A stretch of DNA of 64,000 bases from UBA5951 sp012269555 (GCA_038147755.1 JAYQTS010000008.1:248001-312000), one strand, 5' to 3'. Positions 8,818 through 18,785 are shown, counted from the stretch's first letter. Numbers and translations are program-made. Notes: a model not told the origin generated them from the letters alone.

Positions 8818-9546
8818 ATGGAAAATGTCATGACTGAAATTACTGACTTGATGTTAAAAGAAAAAGACCCTGGGAAGCTCGATGTCTCTAAAATTTCTGC
8901 ATGGGTTTTTGATTTAGATAATACAATTTACCCAGCACATCAGAGTTTGTTTCCAAGAGTGGCTAGTCGAATGATTGAATGGATTGAGACGAATTTTAAT
9001 TTAGATAGAAAAAACGCTGAGGAACTAAAGAATCGTCTTTTCCTAGAATACGGTACAACAATTAACGGACTATCTTCTGAATATGCAGTTGATCCTGAAG
9101 ATTTTCTATCTTATGTCCATGATATTGACTTATCTGATCTTTCTTACGATGAAGAGCTTGATTTAGGAATAACTGCTTTGCCAGGTAAAAAATATATTTA
9201 TACTAATGGAACCGTATTACATGCCAGGCGGATATTAGAGGCTTTTGGAATTGAACATCATTTTGAATTGATTTTTGATATATTCGCATCGAACCATTTG
9301 CCAAAACCGGCTATGCGGCCATATAAAGATTTCTTGAAAAAAAGCAAAGTAGATCCAAAGAAGGCAGTGATGATAGAGGACATGGCCTGCAACCTTCAAC
9401 CAGCAGCTGAGCTGGGCATGAAAACAGTATGGTTGATGGCTGACCATAGCTGGGCAAAAAAAGGTGCAACGGAACCCTATGTCCACTTCATCGCTAAGGA
9501 CCTGAAGCAATTTTTATTAGGCGTAAAACAAGGGCCTATCTACTAG
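8818..9546 (+). CDS. Pyrimidine 5'-nucleotidase-type HAD hydrolase
   Basis: HAD superfamily phosphatase with motif I DLDNTIYP (nucleophile Asp), motif II YTNGT, motif III lysine in KPAMRPY, motif IV MIEDMACNL. This subfamily (SDT1-like pyrimidine 5'-nucleotidase) stands between argB and dapD in many alphaproteobacteria, which supports the lineage call. The exact nucleotide substrate is not determined. ATG 8818 gives 242 residues; a second ATG four codons later is also possible. Confidence 0.85.
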   Translation: MENVMTEITDLMLKEKDPGKLDVSKISAWVFDLDNTIYPAHQSLFPRVASRMIEWIETNFNLDRKNAEELKNRLFLEYGTTINGLSSEYAVDPEDFLSYVHDIDLSDLSYDEELDLGITALPGKKYIYTNGTVLHARRILEAFGIEHHFELIFDIFASNHLPKPAMRPYKDFLKKSKVDPKKAVMIEDMACNLQPAAELGMKTVWLMADHSWAKKGATEPYVHFIAKDLKQFLLGVKQGPIY

Positions 9547-9582
9547 TCTAAGTTACCAATAAAGATTTGACGGAGAACTTAC

Positions 9583-10443
9583 ATGACATACTCAACACTA
9601 ACTAATACTATCAATGATGCTTTTGATGCACGGGACTCAATTACGCAGGACACTATTGGCGAGGTAAGAGATGCGGTAGAGGAGGCTCTAAGATTACTTG
9701 ATAGAGGAGAAGTGAGGGTTGCGGAGACAACAGGTAACCATGAATGGAAGGTAAACCAATGGTTAAAAAAAGCCGTGTTATTATCTTTTAGATTAAATCC
9801 AATGCAAGTTATTAGCAGTGGTGCTGACCATAATGAGCAGGGGGTTTCAGCTTGGTGGGACAAAGTTCCTTCTAAATTTGCAGGTTGGGATGCGGAAACA
9901 TTCTCTAAGGCTGGATTTAGAGCAGTGCCTGGATGCTATGTTAGGCATTCAGCCTACATCGCACCTTCTGTGATATTGATGCCAAGCTTTGTAAATCTTG
10001 GAGCATATGTTGACAGTGGCGTGATGGTTGACACATGGGCTACAGTGGGTTCTTGTGCTCAAATCGGGAAAAATGTGCATTTATCCGGTGGAGCAGGCAT
10101 CGGGGGTGTATTAGAACCCTTACAAGCAGGCCCCGTTATAATTGAAGATGATTGTTTTATTGGCGCACGCTCAGAGATTGTTGAGGGCGTGGTGATAGAA
10201 CAAGGGTCTGTAATTTCTATGGGTGTTTTTATTGGTCAATCTACAAAAATAATTGATAGGGCCACAGGTGAGATTTTTATTGGTCGAGTGCCCTCCTATT
10301 CGGTAGTTGTACCTGGAAGCCTTCCTGGTCCAAATTTACCAGATGGAAGTCCCGGGCCTTCATTATCATGCGCTGTTATAATTAAACGGGTCGACGAGAA
10401 AACGAGGTCTAAAACATCGCTTAATGATTTGCTTAGGGATTAA
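9583..10443 (+). CDS. dapD: 2,3,4,5-tetrahydropyridine-2,6-dicarboxylate N-succinyltransferase
   Basis: Succinyl-transfer step of the diaminopimelate/lysine pathway. 286 residues: helical N-domain with FRLNPMQVI, then a left-handed beta-helix of hexapeptide repeats (VNLGAYVDSGVMVDTWATVGSCAQIGKNVHLSGGAGIGG) with the family-specific insert and the YSVVVPGSLPG end. A GGAG ribosome binding site precedes ATG. Followed by dapE after only 7 bases, so co-transcribed. Confidence 0.97.
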   Translation: MTYSTLTNTINDAFDARDSITQDTIGEVRDAVEEALRLLDRGEVRVAETTGNHEWKVNQWLKKAVLLSFRLNPMQVISSGADHNEQGVSAWWDKVPSKFAGWDAETFSKAGFRAVPGCYVRHSAYIAPSVILMPSFVNLGAYVDSGVMVDTWATVGSCAQIGKNVHLSGGAGIGGVLEPLQAGPVIIEDDCFIGARSEIVEGVVIEQGSVISMGVFIGQSTKIIDRATGEIFIGRVPSYSVVVPGSLPGPNLPDGSPGPSLSCAVIIKRVDEKTRSKTSLNDLLRD

Positions 10444-10450
10444 GAAGTAA

Positions 10451-11617
10451 ATGAGTGAATTTTCTTATGCGGTACAGTTAGCCCAAAAACTTATACGGTG
10501 TCCTTCTGTTACACCTAAACAGGCAGGGGCTTTGGATTTATTAGAAAAAGAGCTAACGCAGATGGATTTTCAATGTACAAGACTTTCATTTGGTGAGGGA
10601 ATAGAGAAAATTGAAAACTTGTATGCAGAATTTGGAGATGGGCCATCTCATTTTGCATTCGCTGGGCATGTTGATGTTGTACCAATTGGAAGTGTTACAG
10701 ATTGGAAATTTCCTCCTTTTGATGCAGAAATTAACGATGGAACACTATACGGTCGTGGCGCATCAGATATGAAAACCGGTATCGCTGCATTTGTTTCAGC
10801 TATAAGAAAGTGGCAGCAAACTTCAAGATCAAATACAAAGATTAGCCTTATTATTACAGCTGATGAAGAAGCAGACGCCATAAATGGGACGGCAAAAATT
10901 GTAGAGTGGATGAAGAAAAAAAATATTCTCCCAGATATGTGTATTGTTGCTGAACCAACTAGCCAACATGGAAATAGGTGATAATATTAGAAATGGAAGG
11001 CGCGGCTCCTTATCTGGCAGTTTGATTGTTAAAGGTAAGCAGGGGCATGTTGCTTATCCCCATTTAGCTCAAAATCCAACATCAGCCTTAATAAAAATGT
11101 TATCGGTCGTTTCCAGTAAAAAATTGGATACAGGAAACAGTTATTTTGGTCCTACAACTGCAGAGGTTACAGGTTTATCTACTTCATCAAATGTTACGAA
11201 TGTAATTCCATTGAGCGCAACGGCAATGTTCAATATCAGGTTTAATACGGAACATTCAAAGGAAACTCTTATAGCTCAGTTGGAACAGCATTTCATTAAA
11301 GTAGCAAGTGAACATAGTGTTCAATTTGAGATAGAGTGGAAATCAAATGCAGACCCCTTTGTCACCGAAGAAGGTCAACTAACAGAACTTTTAAGTCAGT
11401 CAATAAAAAAGCTAACGAGACGAGTGCCAGAACTTTCTACGATTGAGGTACTTCTGATGCACGATTTATAACCAAAATTTGTCCTGTTGCAGAGTTTGGT
11501 TTGGTTGGGAAAACAATGCATCAAATTGACGAAAATGTATCTATAAAAGATATTGATGTCTTAACCAACATATATGAAGATATATTACATAGGTTTGATG
11601 CGCATAATGAATATTAG
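10451..11617 (+). CDS. dapE: Succinyl-diaminopimelate desuccinylase, two frame breaks
   Basis: Zn-dependent M20 hydrolase that removes succinate in lysine/peptidoglycan precursor synthesis. Metal and catalytic motifs are all present: FAGHVDVVP, YGRGASDMKTG, ADEEAD, VAEPT, and the C-terminal KTMHQIDE. The frame breaks near 10963 (one extra base before NMEIGDNIRNGRRGS) and near 11446 (one missing base; true sequence probably STIGGTSDARF). It then runs to the TAG at 11615-11617, giving about 388 residues, the usual size. Two single-base breaks in an essential gene argue for sequencing error. It overlaps the start of the next gene. Confidence 0.9.
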
Positions 11618-12153
11618 TCCTTTTACAGTTGTTAAATATCTTCAAGCTACTTTAAAAATGATGCTTGGCAAACAATCTCCAGAAGCTTCTTTTGATATAT
11701 CAGAAAATGGACTATGGCAGGCTATATTTGTTAGCTGGATAATTTCTGGCATCGTATCAATTATTCCTATGCAGACGATTGGATGGAATTTTTTCCCTTT
11801 ATTCTTATCGACGGCCCTTGTGTCGCTACTTTTATTTGTAATTCTGGTTTATTATTTTTTATTACGCATTAGTAAGAGTAATTTATACTTAAAGTTCATG
11901 GTCCCTTATTTGTGGCTCAGCACAATGCAAATGATATTTTTGCAGTTATAACACTTTTTCAGTTGTTACAGGTGTAGGCGCATTCAGTATTTTTTCAATC
12001 CCCGCTTTAATCTGGGTTTTATATTGGTTAATTAGAATTGCTCGGCAACAATTAAATGTAAGCCGCTTTGTTGCTTTTGGGTTTCTTGCAGGTAAATTTC
12101 TTATAGAGACTATTTTAGGAATAACAGCTGGAATAAGTTTTTCAATAGGTTAA
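11607..12153 (+). CDS. Uncharacterised multi-span membrane protein, one frame break
   Basis: The ATG at 11607 (or 11598) overlaps the dapE stop, so it is translationally linked. Predicted helices: QAIFVSWIISGIVSIIPM, FFPLFLSTALVSLLLFVILVYYFLL, a segment around the break, and two C-terminal helices (SIFSIPALIWVLYWLI and AFGFLAGKFLIETILGITAGI). The first frame stops at 11951; a shift near 11940-11960 recovers VVTGVGAFSIFSIPAL... up to TAA 12151-12153. About 180 residues, four to five membrane segments, of Yip1/DUF-like type; I cannot assign a function. Its stop overlaps the truA stop on the opposite strand. Confidence 0.6.
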
Positions 12154-12914
12154 TTTTCCCTTATAAAAGAACTCTCTGGATAAATAACCTCTTTTAAATA
12201 TAAGCCGTGAGGTGGTGCGCTGGGGCCTGCTGCCTGCCTATTTTTTGCTTGCAGTATATCTTTTAGTTTCTCTGGCATCCATTTCCTCTTTCCAATCTCG
12301 ACTAGAGTTCCGGTAATATTTCGAATTTGATTATGAAGGAAGGACTTTGCAATTGCGATAACGTGTATTTCATCATCAACCTTATTAATTTCTAGAGTTT
12401 TCATTGTTCTAATAGGTGAGAGTGCCTGACATTGAGATGCTCTGAAACTAGTAAAATCGTGCTTGCCAACAAGGTATTGTGCCGCAATATTCATAGCTTC
12501 ATAATCTAACTCATTTTTCAAGTGCCAAACGCGAAATGCGTTAAGACTAGGAGGAGCTCTTCTAATTAAGATCCTATAAAGATAATGTCTTTCGATGGCA
12601 TCAAAACGTGCGTTGAATTCACCGCCTACTTTAGTTGCAGATAAAACAGAAATGGGTAGCCCTTTAAGATAGCTGTTCAGTCCCATCATAACGGAGTGAG
12701 TTGAATAATTTAATGGGACATCTAAATGGGCAGCTTGCCCTACTGCGTGTACACCAGAGTCGGTTCTTCCAGCCCCTTGAATATGAGTTGGTTCTCCTAT
12801 AAGTTTTTGAGCAGCTACCTCTAGTTCTTTCTGGATAGAAATACCATTTTCCTGAGTTTGCCAGCCAACAAAAGGAGTTCCATCATATTCAATTCTTAAT
12901 AGCATACGGTTCAT
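12150..12914 (-). CDS. truA: tRNA pseudouridine(38-40) synthase TruA
   Basis: Isomerises U38-40 in the anticodon arm. The catalytic Asp is in GAGRTDSGVHA; RIEYDGTPFVGWQ and the RHYLYRI, FLHNQIRNITGTLVEIGK elements are typical. I start at ATG 12914, one base after the fmt stop (254 residues); the longer frame to 12968 would run through the fmt end and adds no conserved sequence. Third gene of the def-fmt-truA operon. Confidence 0.95.
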   Translation of the reverse strand: MNRMLLRIEYDGTPFVGWQTQENGISIQKELEVAAQKLIGEPTHIQGAGRTDSGVHAVGQAAHLDVPLNYSTHSVMMGLNSYLKGLPISVLSATKVGGEFNARFDAIERHYLYRILIRRAPPSLNAFRVWHLKNELDYEAMNIAAQYLVGKHDFTSFRASQCQALSPIRTMKTLEINKVDDEIHVIAIAKSFLHNQIRNITGTLVEIGKRKWMPEKLKDILQAKNRQAAGPSAPPHGLYLKEVIYPESSFIREN

Positions 12915-12915
12915 T

Positions 12916-13866
12916 TTAACTGTTACCATATTCCCAAATAATTTCTCCACTCTCAATCGTATATCCATTTAAAAAATCGGCGCTATTCATTGGCTTTTTA
13001 CCAGCGGGTTGTAATTCATCGAGAAATAGAACTTTTTTATCTGATATAGCAATTCCCAATTTCTTTCGACCATCTAATATAACGGCAGTTCCGATAGGAA
13101 ACTCTGGTCCCCCTTCTTTAATTTTTGCTTTACGAATTTTTATTCTATTTCCATTTCTTAAACGTAACCAACATCCAGGAATTGGACTGAAAGCTCTAAT
13201 TTTATTACTTATTAGTTGTGCAGGTTGTCTAAGGTCTAGCTCAGTTTCTGATTTAGAAATCTTATTTGCATAGCAAACAGCAGATTCCTGCTGGATAATT
13301 GGATTTAGTTTATTTTTTTCTATTAGCTGAATTGTGTGAATTAAGCTTTCCGCAGTTAAGGTTGCCAGCCTGTCATGTAATGTTTGAAAAGTATCAGAGT
13401 GGTTAATCTCTGTTGAAATTTGATGCAGCATAGGACCTGTATCAAGACCAGTCTGCATTTGCATTGTAGTTACCCCAGATTGTTTATCTCCAGCTTCAAT
13501 GGCACGTTGAATTGGTGCGGCACCTCTCCATCTTGGTAGTAGTGAAGCGTGCCCGTTAATACATCCAAAACGAGGAATATTCAAAACGGCTTTTGATAGA
13601 ATTAGTCCATAAGCGACTACAATTATTAAATCAGGTCTAGCTTTATTGAGACTGGTTATTACATTCTCTAATTTAAGTGACGGGGGGACATAACAGGTAA
13701 TGTTATTGATTTTAGCATATTCAGCAACTGCCGTTGGTCTTACCTGCATTCCACGACCTGAAGGGCGTGGTGGCTGAGTGTAAACGGAAAGGACTTCATG
13801 ATGTCGATGAAGGGCGTCTAAACTTTTGACTGCAAATATAGGACTTCCCATAAATATTATACGCAT
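12916..13866 (-). CDS. fmt: Methionyl-tRNA formyltransferase
   Basis: Formylates initiator Met-tRNA. 316 residues from ATG 13866 (MRIIFMGSPIFAV); a TTG four codons upstream is less likely. Catalytic elements: CINGHASLLPRWRGAAPIQRAI (Asn and His), QMQTGLDTGPML (Asp). C-terminal OB-like domain present. Lies 25 bases after def, the standard def-fmt pair. Confidence 0.96.
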   Translation of the reverse strand: MRIIFMGSPIFAVKSLDALHRHHEVLSVYTQPPRPSGRGMQVRPTAVAEYAKINNITCYVPPSLKLENVITSLNKARPDLIIVVAYGLILSKAVLNIPRFGCINGHASLLPRWRGAAPIQRAIEAGDKQSGVTTMQMQTGLDTGPMLHQISTEINHSDTFQTLHDRLATLTAESLIHTIQLIEKNKLNPIIQQESAVCYANKISKSETELDLRQPAQLISNKIRAFSPIPGCWLRLRNGNRIKIRKAKIKEGGPEFPIGTAVILDGRKKLGIAISDKKVLFLDELQPAGKKPMNSADFLNGYTIESGEIIWEYGNS

Positions 13867-13891
13867 GAGGTTCACCAAATAAAATTAAAAA

Positions 13892-14401
13892 CTAAGTCTG
13901 GCGTGCCTCTTTTAGCACTTTTCGCCAAATTATATCTCGTTTTAATTTTGATATATGATCAATAAACAATATGCCATTAAGATGGTCAATTTCATGTTGT
14001 ATACAAGCAGCAAGCAAACCCTCAGCTTTAATTTGCTGTTCTTTACCTTTTATATCAGTGAAACGTAACTTAATCCAATCTGGTCTTGAAACTTCTGCAG
14101 TATGACCTGGGATAGATAAGCAGCCTTCTTCAAGAGTTGAATTATCTTCTGATAATTCAATAACCTCTGGGTTTATCATCTGCCATAGTTCGCTTTTTTC
14201 ATCATCGCGGCTACAATCCATTACAATCAGTCGTTTCAACTCACCAACTTGGGGCCCCGCAAGCCCAATTCCAGGCGCGTCATACATTGTTTCCGCCATA
14301 TCATCTAGCAGTTGAAGAGTTTTATCTGTGATGTTTTCAACAGGCAACGCACTTTTGCGGAGCACAGGGTCTGGAACAAACTGAATTGGTTTAATAGCCA
14401 T
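13892..14401 (-). CDS. def: Peptide deformylase
   Basis: Removes the formyl group from nascent proteins. 169 residues carrying the three PDF motifs: GIGLAGPQVG, EGCLSIPG (metal Cys), QHEIDHLNG (two metal His and catalytic Glu). First gene of the def-fmt-truA operon, divergent from rmuC across 167 bases that must hold both promoters. Confidence 0.97.
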   Translation of the reverse strand: MAIKPIQFVPDPVLRKSALPVENITDKTLQLLDDMAETMYDAPGIGLAGPQVGELKRLIVMDCSRDDEKSELWQMINPEVIELSEDNSTLEEGCLSIPGHTAEVSRPDWIKLRFTDIKGKEQQIKAEGLLAACIQHEIDHLNGILFIDHISKLKRDIIWRKVLKEARQT

Positions 14402-14568
14402 TATATTTTCTAATTTTATTTAGCTTGCAATCATGCTTGTGCTAAGGTTTTTTGAATTTTATACATAAATTGTTTTTATTATTTCACGGAGTTGTTAAAA
14501 TTTAATAGCTACTGGTAGAACAAAGGTCAAGCGAGCTGAAATTACGGGCAAAATAAAAAGAAAAAATT

Positions 14569-15699
14569 ATGCTTCCTTCAAACCTATATTTTGGTATTTT
14601 ATTGATTTTAACAATCTGCCTTATCATTGCATTGTTATTAATGATTAGCAGAAAAAAATTATCTAATATACAATCTGATTCAGTGGCAGAATTGAAAGGC
14701 CAATTGTCACAGATGGTGCAGGCTTCAAGTCAGCAACAACAAAATATTACAAGCCAACTTTCTGAGCAATCTGCTAGAATGGAACAAACGCTCTCAAATT
14801 TTCGACAGCAACTAGGTCAATCACTCCAACAACAAACACAATCCACTCATGATAATCTTACCAAATTGTCTGAAAGATTAGCTGTAATTGATAGGGCGAA
14901 TAGCCAAATTACTGAATTAACAGGACAAGTTACACAACTTCATAATATTTTAGCGAATAAAACTGAGCGTGGAGCTTTTGGTGAAGTGCAGCTAGAAAAT
15001 TTAGTTAAAACAGTATTACCACCAAATTCCTATGCTTTTCAAGTTACGCTTCCAAATCAAAAAAGGGCTGATTGTATTTTAAAGTTGCCAAACCCGCCAG
15101 GTGATATTGTTATAGATTCTAAATTTCCACTCGATGCGTGGTATAATTTGCAGAATTCAGAAACAAAGGAACAACAAATAGCTGCCAGGAGACAGCTCGC
15201 TATTTCTGTTAGGGGTCATGTAAAAGATATTCAAGCTAAATACATTATTGCTGGCAGTACGGCGGAATCAGCCTGTTTATTTTTGCCTTCAGAGGCAGTA
15301 TACGCAGAATTACATGCCAATTTGCCAGACGTTATCGATGCCTCTTATAAAGCTAGGGTTTGGATAGTGTCACCTACAACAATGATGGCAACGCTCAATA
15401 CAGTGAGGGCGGTTTTGCGCGATGCGAGGCTAAGAGAGCAAACGGCAATAATTCAGTCCGAAATGCTTAAATTAATTGAGGATGTATCAAGATTGGATGC
15501 AAGAGTAGAAAATTTAAATAGGCATTTTTCACAAGTACAAAAAGACATATCAGAAATTCAAACCTCTACTTCACGTATTTCAAAAAGAAGCTACAGGATT
15601 ACAGAATTAGAGGTACCCGAAGACGAAAATATTTCTGTTGTAAATTCAGAAATTCAAACCGTGGCTAGGTCATCAAAAGAAACAGATGATGAAGCCTAA
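14569..15699 (+). CDS. rmuC: DNA recombination protein RmuC
   Basis: 376 residues: an N-terminal membrane anchor (LYFGILLILTICLIIALLLMI), a Gln-rich coiled coil (about 45-125), then the RmuC nuclease-fold domain with GAFGEVQLENL, VIDSKFPLDAWY and FLPSEAVYAEL. Implicated in limiting inversions between repeats; the biochemical role is poorly known. It converges on recR with only 17 bases between the stops and no clear terminator. Confidence 0.92.
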   Translation: MLPSNLYFGILLILTICLIIALLLMISRKKLSNIQSDSVAELKGQLSQMVQASSQQQQNITSQLSEQSARMEQTLSNFRQQLGQSLQQQTQSTHDNLTKLSERLAVIDRANSQITELTGQVTQLHNILANKTERGAFGEVQLENLVKTVLPPNSYAFQVTLPNQKRADCILKLPNPPGDIVIDSKFPLDAWYNLQNSETKEQQIAARRQLAISVRGHVKDIQAKYIIAGSTAESACLFLPSEAVYAELHANLPDVIDASYKARVWIVSPTTMMATLNTVRAVLRDARLREQTAIIQSEMLKLIEDVSRLDARVENLNRHFSQVQKDISEIQTSTSRISKRSYRITELEVPEDENISVVNSEIQTVARSSKETDDEA

Positions 15700-15716
15700 T
15701 ATCTCAAGCTTGTTAA

Positions 15717-16325
15717 TTAACCAACAGGTGTTCTAGCTTTCATTGCTAGTGCAAGAGTACCATCATCCAGGTAATTTAGCTCACCGCCTACTGGCACGCC
15801 ATGGGCAAGTCTTGAAATAATAATAGAAAATTCCTGAAGTCTTTCAGCAATATAGTGGGCGGTTGTCTGGCCCTCTACAGTTGCAGAAGTTGCAAGAATT
15901 ATTTCGTTACTAGTATGTGTATCACACATCAAACTCACGTATTTAACCAATTTGTCAATTCCTAGCTCACTTGGACCCCGTCCATCCATAATATTCAAAT
16001 TGCCTCCCAAAACAAAATATTTTCCTTGAAAAACACCTGACCTTTCCATTGCCCATAAATCAGATATATCCTCAACAACGCATAAACGGTTTTCGTCTCT
16101 TCGTGGGTCGTTGCAAATTGAACATCTATCGGATTCAGTTAGATTGTTGCATTGTACGCAGGGCTTATAATAATGAGCGACTTCATATAGGGCCCTCGAA
16201 AGTGGGAGCATGTCCTTTTCTTTATTTTTAATAAGAGAGAGGGCAGCTCTCTGGGCAGAGCGAGGCCCGAGTCCTGGCAACTTACTAAGCCTTTTAATTA
16301 GATTTTTTAGGTTATCTTCTGCCAT
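15717..16325 (-). CDS. recR: Recombination mediator RecR
   Basis: 202 residues, full length. Helix-hairpin-helix (LPGLGPRSAQRAAL), Cys4 zinc finger (CVQCNN...RCSIC), Toprim domain (LCVVEDISDLWAME) and C-terminal Walker-B-like GGELNYLDDGTLALAM region. Works with RecFO loading RecA at gaps. It starts one base after the ybaB stop, in the dnaX-ybaB-recR operon usual for bacteria. Confidence 0.96.
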   Translation of the reverse strand: MAEDNLKNLIKRLSKLPGLGPRSAQRAALSLIKNKEKDMLPLSRALYEVAHYYKPCVQCNNLTESDRCSICNDPRRDENRLCVVEDISDLWAMERSGVFQGKYFVLGGNLNIMDGRGPSELGIDKLVKYVSLMCDTHTSNEIILATSATVEGQTTAHYIAERLQEFSIIISRLAHGVPVGGELNYLDDGTLALAMKARTPVG

Positions 16326-16326
16326 A

Positions 16327-16650
16327 TTAAAATGGAAGTTTCATACCAGGTGGCAAGGGTAGCCCCCCAGTTAACTTACTCATTTCTGAGGTTAAAACCT
16401 TGTCTGCTTCATCTTTAGCGTTATTTACTGCTAGCTGTATTAAATCCTCTAACGTCTCTATATCTTTTGGATTTACAACATCTTCCGTGATGGAGACTGA
16501 AATAACTCTTCCTTTTCCTGTAATTGTTACTGAAACTGCACCTCCTCCGGAAGTTGCCGAGAAATGACGGTTTGCTATTTCATTCTGCATTTTTTCTATC
16601 TGTGATTGCATTTCTTGCACTTTTTTCATCATTCCACCCAGATTGCGCAT
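16327..16650 (-). CDS. YbaB/EbfC family nucleoid-associated protein
   Basis: 107 residues from ATG 16650 (MRNLGGMMKKVQEMQSQIEKMQ), chosen because a perfect GGAGG lies at the right distance; the longer open frame to 16776 merely overlaps dnaX in another phase. Coiled N-helix, central VTITGKGRVISVSI strand and C-terminal GGLPLPPGMKLPF match EbfC. Binds DNA as a dimer. Sits between dnaX and recR. Confidence 0.95.
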   Translation of the reverse strand: MRNLGGMMKKVQEMQSQIEKMQNEIANRHFSATSGGGAVSVTITGKGRVISVSITEDVVNPKDIETLEDLIQLAVNNAKDEADKVLTSEMSKLTGGLPLPPGMKLPF

Positions 16651-16651
16651 T

Positions 16652-18480
16652 TTATATTTCCTCCTGTCTGTTTCCAGGTTTTTGTAAACCAGACTGTTCC
16701 AAATTAGTAATAAAATTTGAGTTTTCCATAGATGATGATGAGGAAAGACTTTCTGATTGAGTTGGCTCAACAACATCTATAACCTTTGCGCCAGGAAATG
16801 CTTTTGACACCTCTTGTGCCACAGGATGTTTAGATGCTAGATACAATTGTTTTTCCCTCACTTGTTTATCTTCCTCTTGAAGGGTAGGGTTGCCAGATTT
16901 ATCGCTGATAGAAATCTGCCAATTTTTATCCGTAGTAGCGTTCAAAAATTGCCTAATTTTACCAGGTAGATCTTCTGATGCTCCCTCCACTAATTGAATT
17001 TCTAGGCTAGTACTATTAAAATTAACTAATTCAACGTAATTACGGATATCAGCGGCAAGAATAAGAGCCCCTTTTTTTCGCAATATTCTGCAATATCGCG
17101 CAGATTTGCTAATGGTGAATTGTTTTCTTTATCTAGAGGTTTAACAAACTGTTCGTGCTCGGCGCCTATTTTCCCAGATAGGCTTTGTTCGCTTACAATC
17201 TTTTTAATATTGGATTCCTCTTGAGTTGACACATCAGAATTATTTGATTGGTTAACTGTTTTGTCATCATCCCTCAAAAAAGAAAGAGGTTCACTATTTT
17301 TGTCTGGCTCTCGCGCTGTTTGCATGGGCGCTTTGGGAAGTTTTTCTAAAATTTCAGAAGGGGTAGGCATTGGAGATGTATGAGCTAGTCTGATAATTAA
17401 CATTTCTGCAGATGCTTCTGGTCTAGGAGCAAATTTTATTTCCTGATAACCCTTAAGTAATATTTGCCAACATCTTGCTAGTTGTGGGATGCCTAATTTT
17501 GCAAGAATTGAAAGTTTTTCACGTGCAGAGTCACTGATATCCGGTAAATCAGAGTTGCTTGCAATAAGTGACGCCTGATGAGTAAAATCCATCAAGTCAG
17601 ATATAATTTGCTCTGGTTCAGCACCTATATCAACAGCCTTTTTTAAGGATGATAGTGCTATTTGAATATCTCCTTCAAGGCAACTTTGCAGTAAATCCAA
17701 CAAAGCATTTGAATTGGCGTGGCCAAGCATATTTTCAATTACAGATGTAGTGATATTATTTGCTCCAAGTGCACAGGCCTGGTCGAGTAGGGATAAACAG
17801 TCACGAACAGATCCTTCGGCAGCATATGCTATAAGGCGGATGGCTTCTGGCTCTGTTTGTATATTTTCAGCAGTAGCGATATTTGATAGGTGAGTAATTA
17901 GTAAATCCATAGGCACGCGTCTCAGGTCAAATCTCTGACAACGCGATAAAATTGTTATAGGAACCTTACGAATTTCAGTAGTAGCAAAGATAAATTTTAC
18001 GGTGTCTGGCGGTTCTTCTAATGTTTTCAACAAGGCATTAAATGCATTTTTTGACAGCATATGCACTTCGTCTATTATATATATTTTATATCTTGCAGAA
18101 ACAGGACGGTAGACGCTACTGTCAATGATTTCACGAATATCATCTACCCCGGTATTTGAGGCAGCATCCATTTCTAGGACGTCTATATGGTTGCCCATTT
18201 GAATCGCTTTGCATGGTTCGCATTGATTACAAGGGTTAATGTTTGGTTTTGCAGTGCTGTCAGGCCCGATACAGTTTAGACCTTTAGCTAATATTCTTGC
18301 TGTAGTTGTTTTACAAACTCCACGAACACCGGTTAAAATAAAGGCATGTGCTAGCCTATTTAATTCTATAGCGTTAGTAAGTGTTTGAACTAACGCTTCT
18401 TGACCTATTAACGAATCGAAATTATCTGGACGATATTTTCGCGCTAAAACCCTATATATGGAAGAGTTTCTTTGTTCCAT
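16652..18480 (-). CDS. dnaX: DNA polymerase III subunit gamma/tau, frame break at an A AAA AAG heptamer
   Basis: Clamp-loader ATPase. N-terminal AAA+ module: Walker A at residues 51-58 reads GVRGVCKT (the glycine before Lys is Cys56), zinc-binding cysteines around CNQCEPC, DEVHMLS Walker B, IFATTE sensor. Frame 0 ends after 484 residues (stop 17026-17028). At GAA AAA AAG GGG (near 17079-17090) a -1 shift continues with GALILAADIRNYVELVNF and a C-terminal tau-like tail (HPVAQEVSKAFPGAKVIDV) to 16652, about 600 residues in total. Either an indel in A7G4 or a programmed -1 frameshift explains this; here the shift would yield the longer product, the reverse of E. coli. Confidence 0.9.
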
Positions 18481-18629
18481 GAATGTTTACTCTCAACAAT
18501 GCTAACTCTATAATTTATTGAAAATAATTTTCCTTACTTAAATGCTATCCTCTCGGAAATCTTCAATTATTTAATGTTGAAACTAACTTAGTAAAGAGTA
18601 TTTCAACGTATATAGCTATAGGTAAAGCG

Positions 18630-18719
18630 AAAGGTTGAACAACCCAATTATAAACTACGCTGGCTGCTTCCTTTCGGACCTGACCTGGTGTGCAGAGCAA
18701 ACCGTCTATTCAACCTTTC
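18630..18719 (-). ncRNA. ffs: Signal recognition particle RNA, small bacterial type (4.5S)
   Basis: On the minus strand the conserved Ffh-binding core reads CAGGTCAGGTCCGAAAGGAAGCAGCC; both internal loops match E. coli 4.5S, while the apical tetraloop is GAAA instead of GGAA. The 5' end AAAGGTTGAA pairs with the 3' end TTCAACCTTT, closing a rod of about 90 nt. It lies upstream of dnaX, a common alphaproteobacterial position. Confidence 0.93.
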
Positions 18720-18785
18720 ATAGCAGAATATGGAACATAGCATTACAACAAACAAGCTTTTTTAGAGGCAGAAGATAATTATTTC

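Noticed and set aside
15331..15342. Further TTATCGAT sites in rmuC and at 56294 as operators
   Set aside because: Both are inside coding sequence, lack the symmetric right half and encode conserved residues.
16652..17083. Separate small gene downstream of dnaX
   Set aside because: Its sequence is the expected tau-like C-terminus of DnaX in the -1 frame, so it belongs to dnaX.
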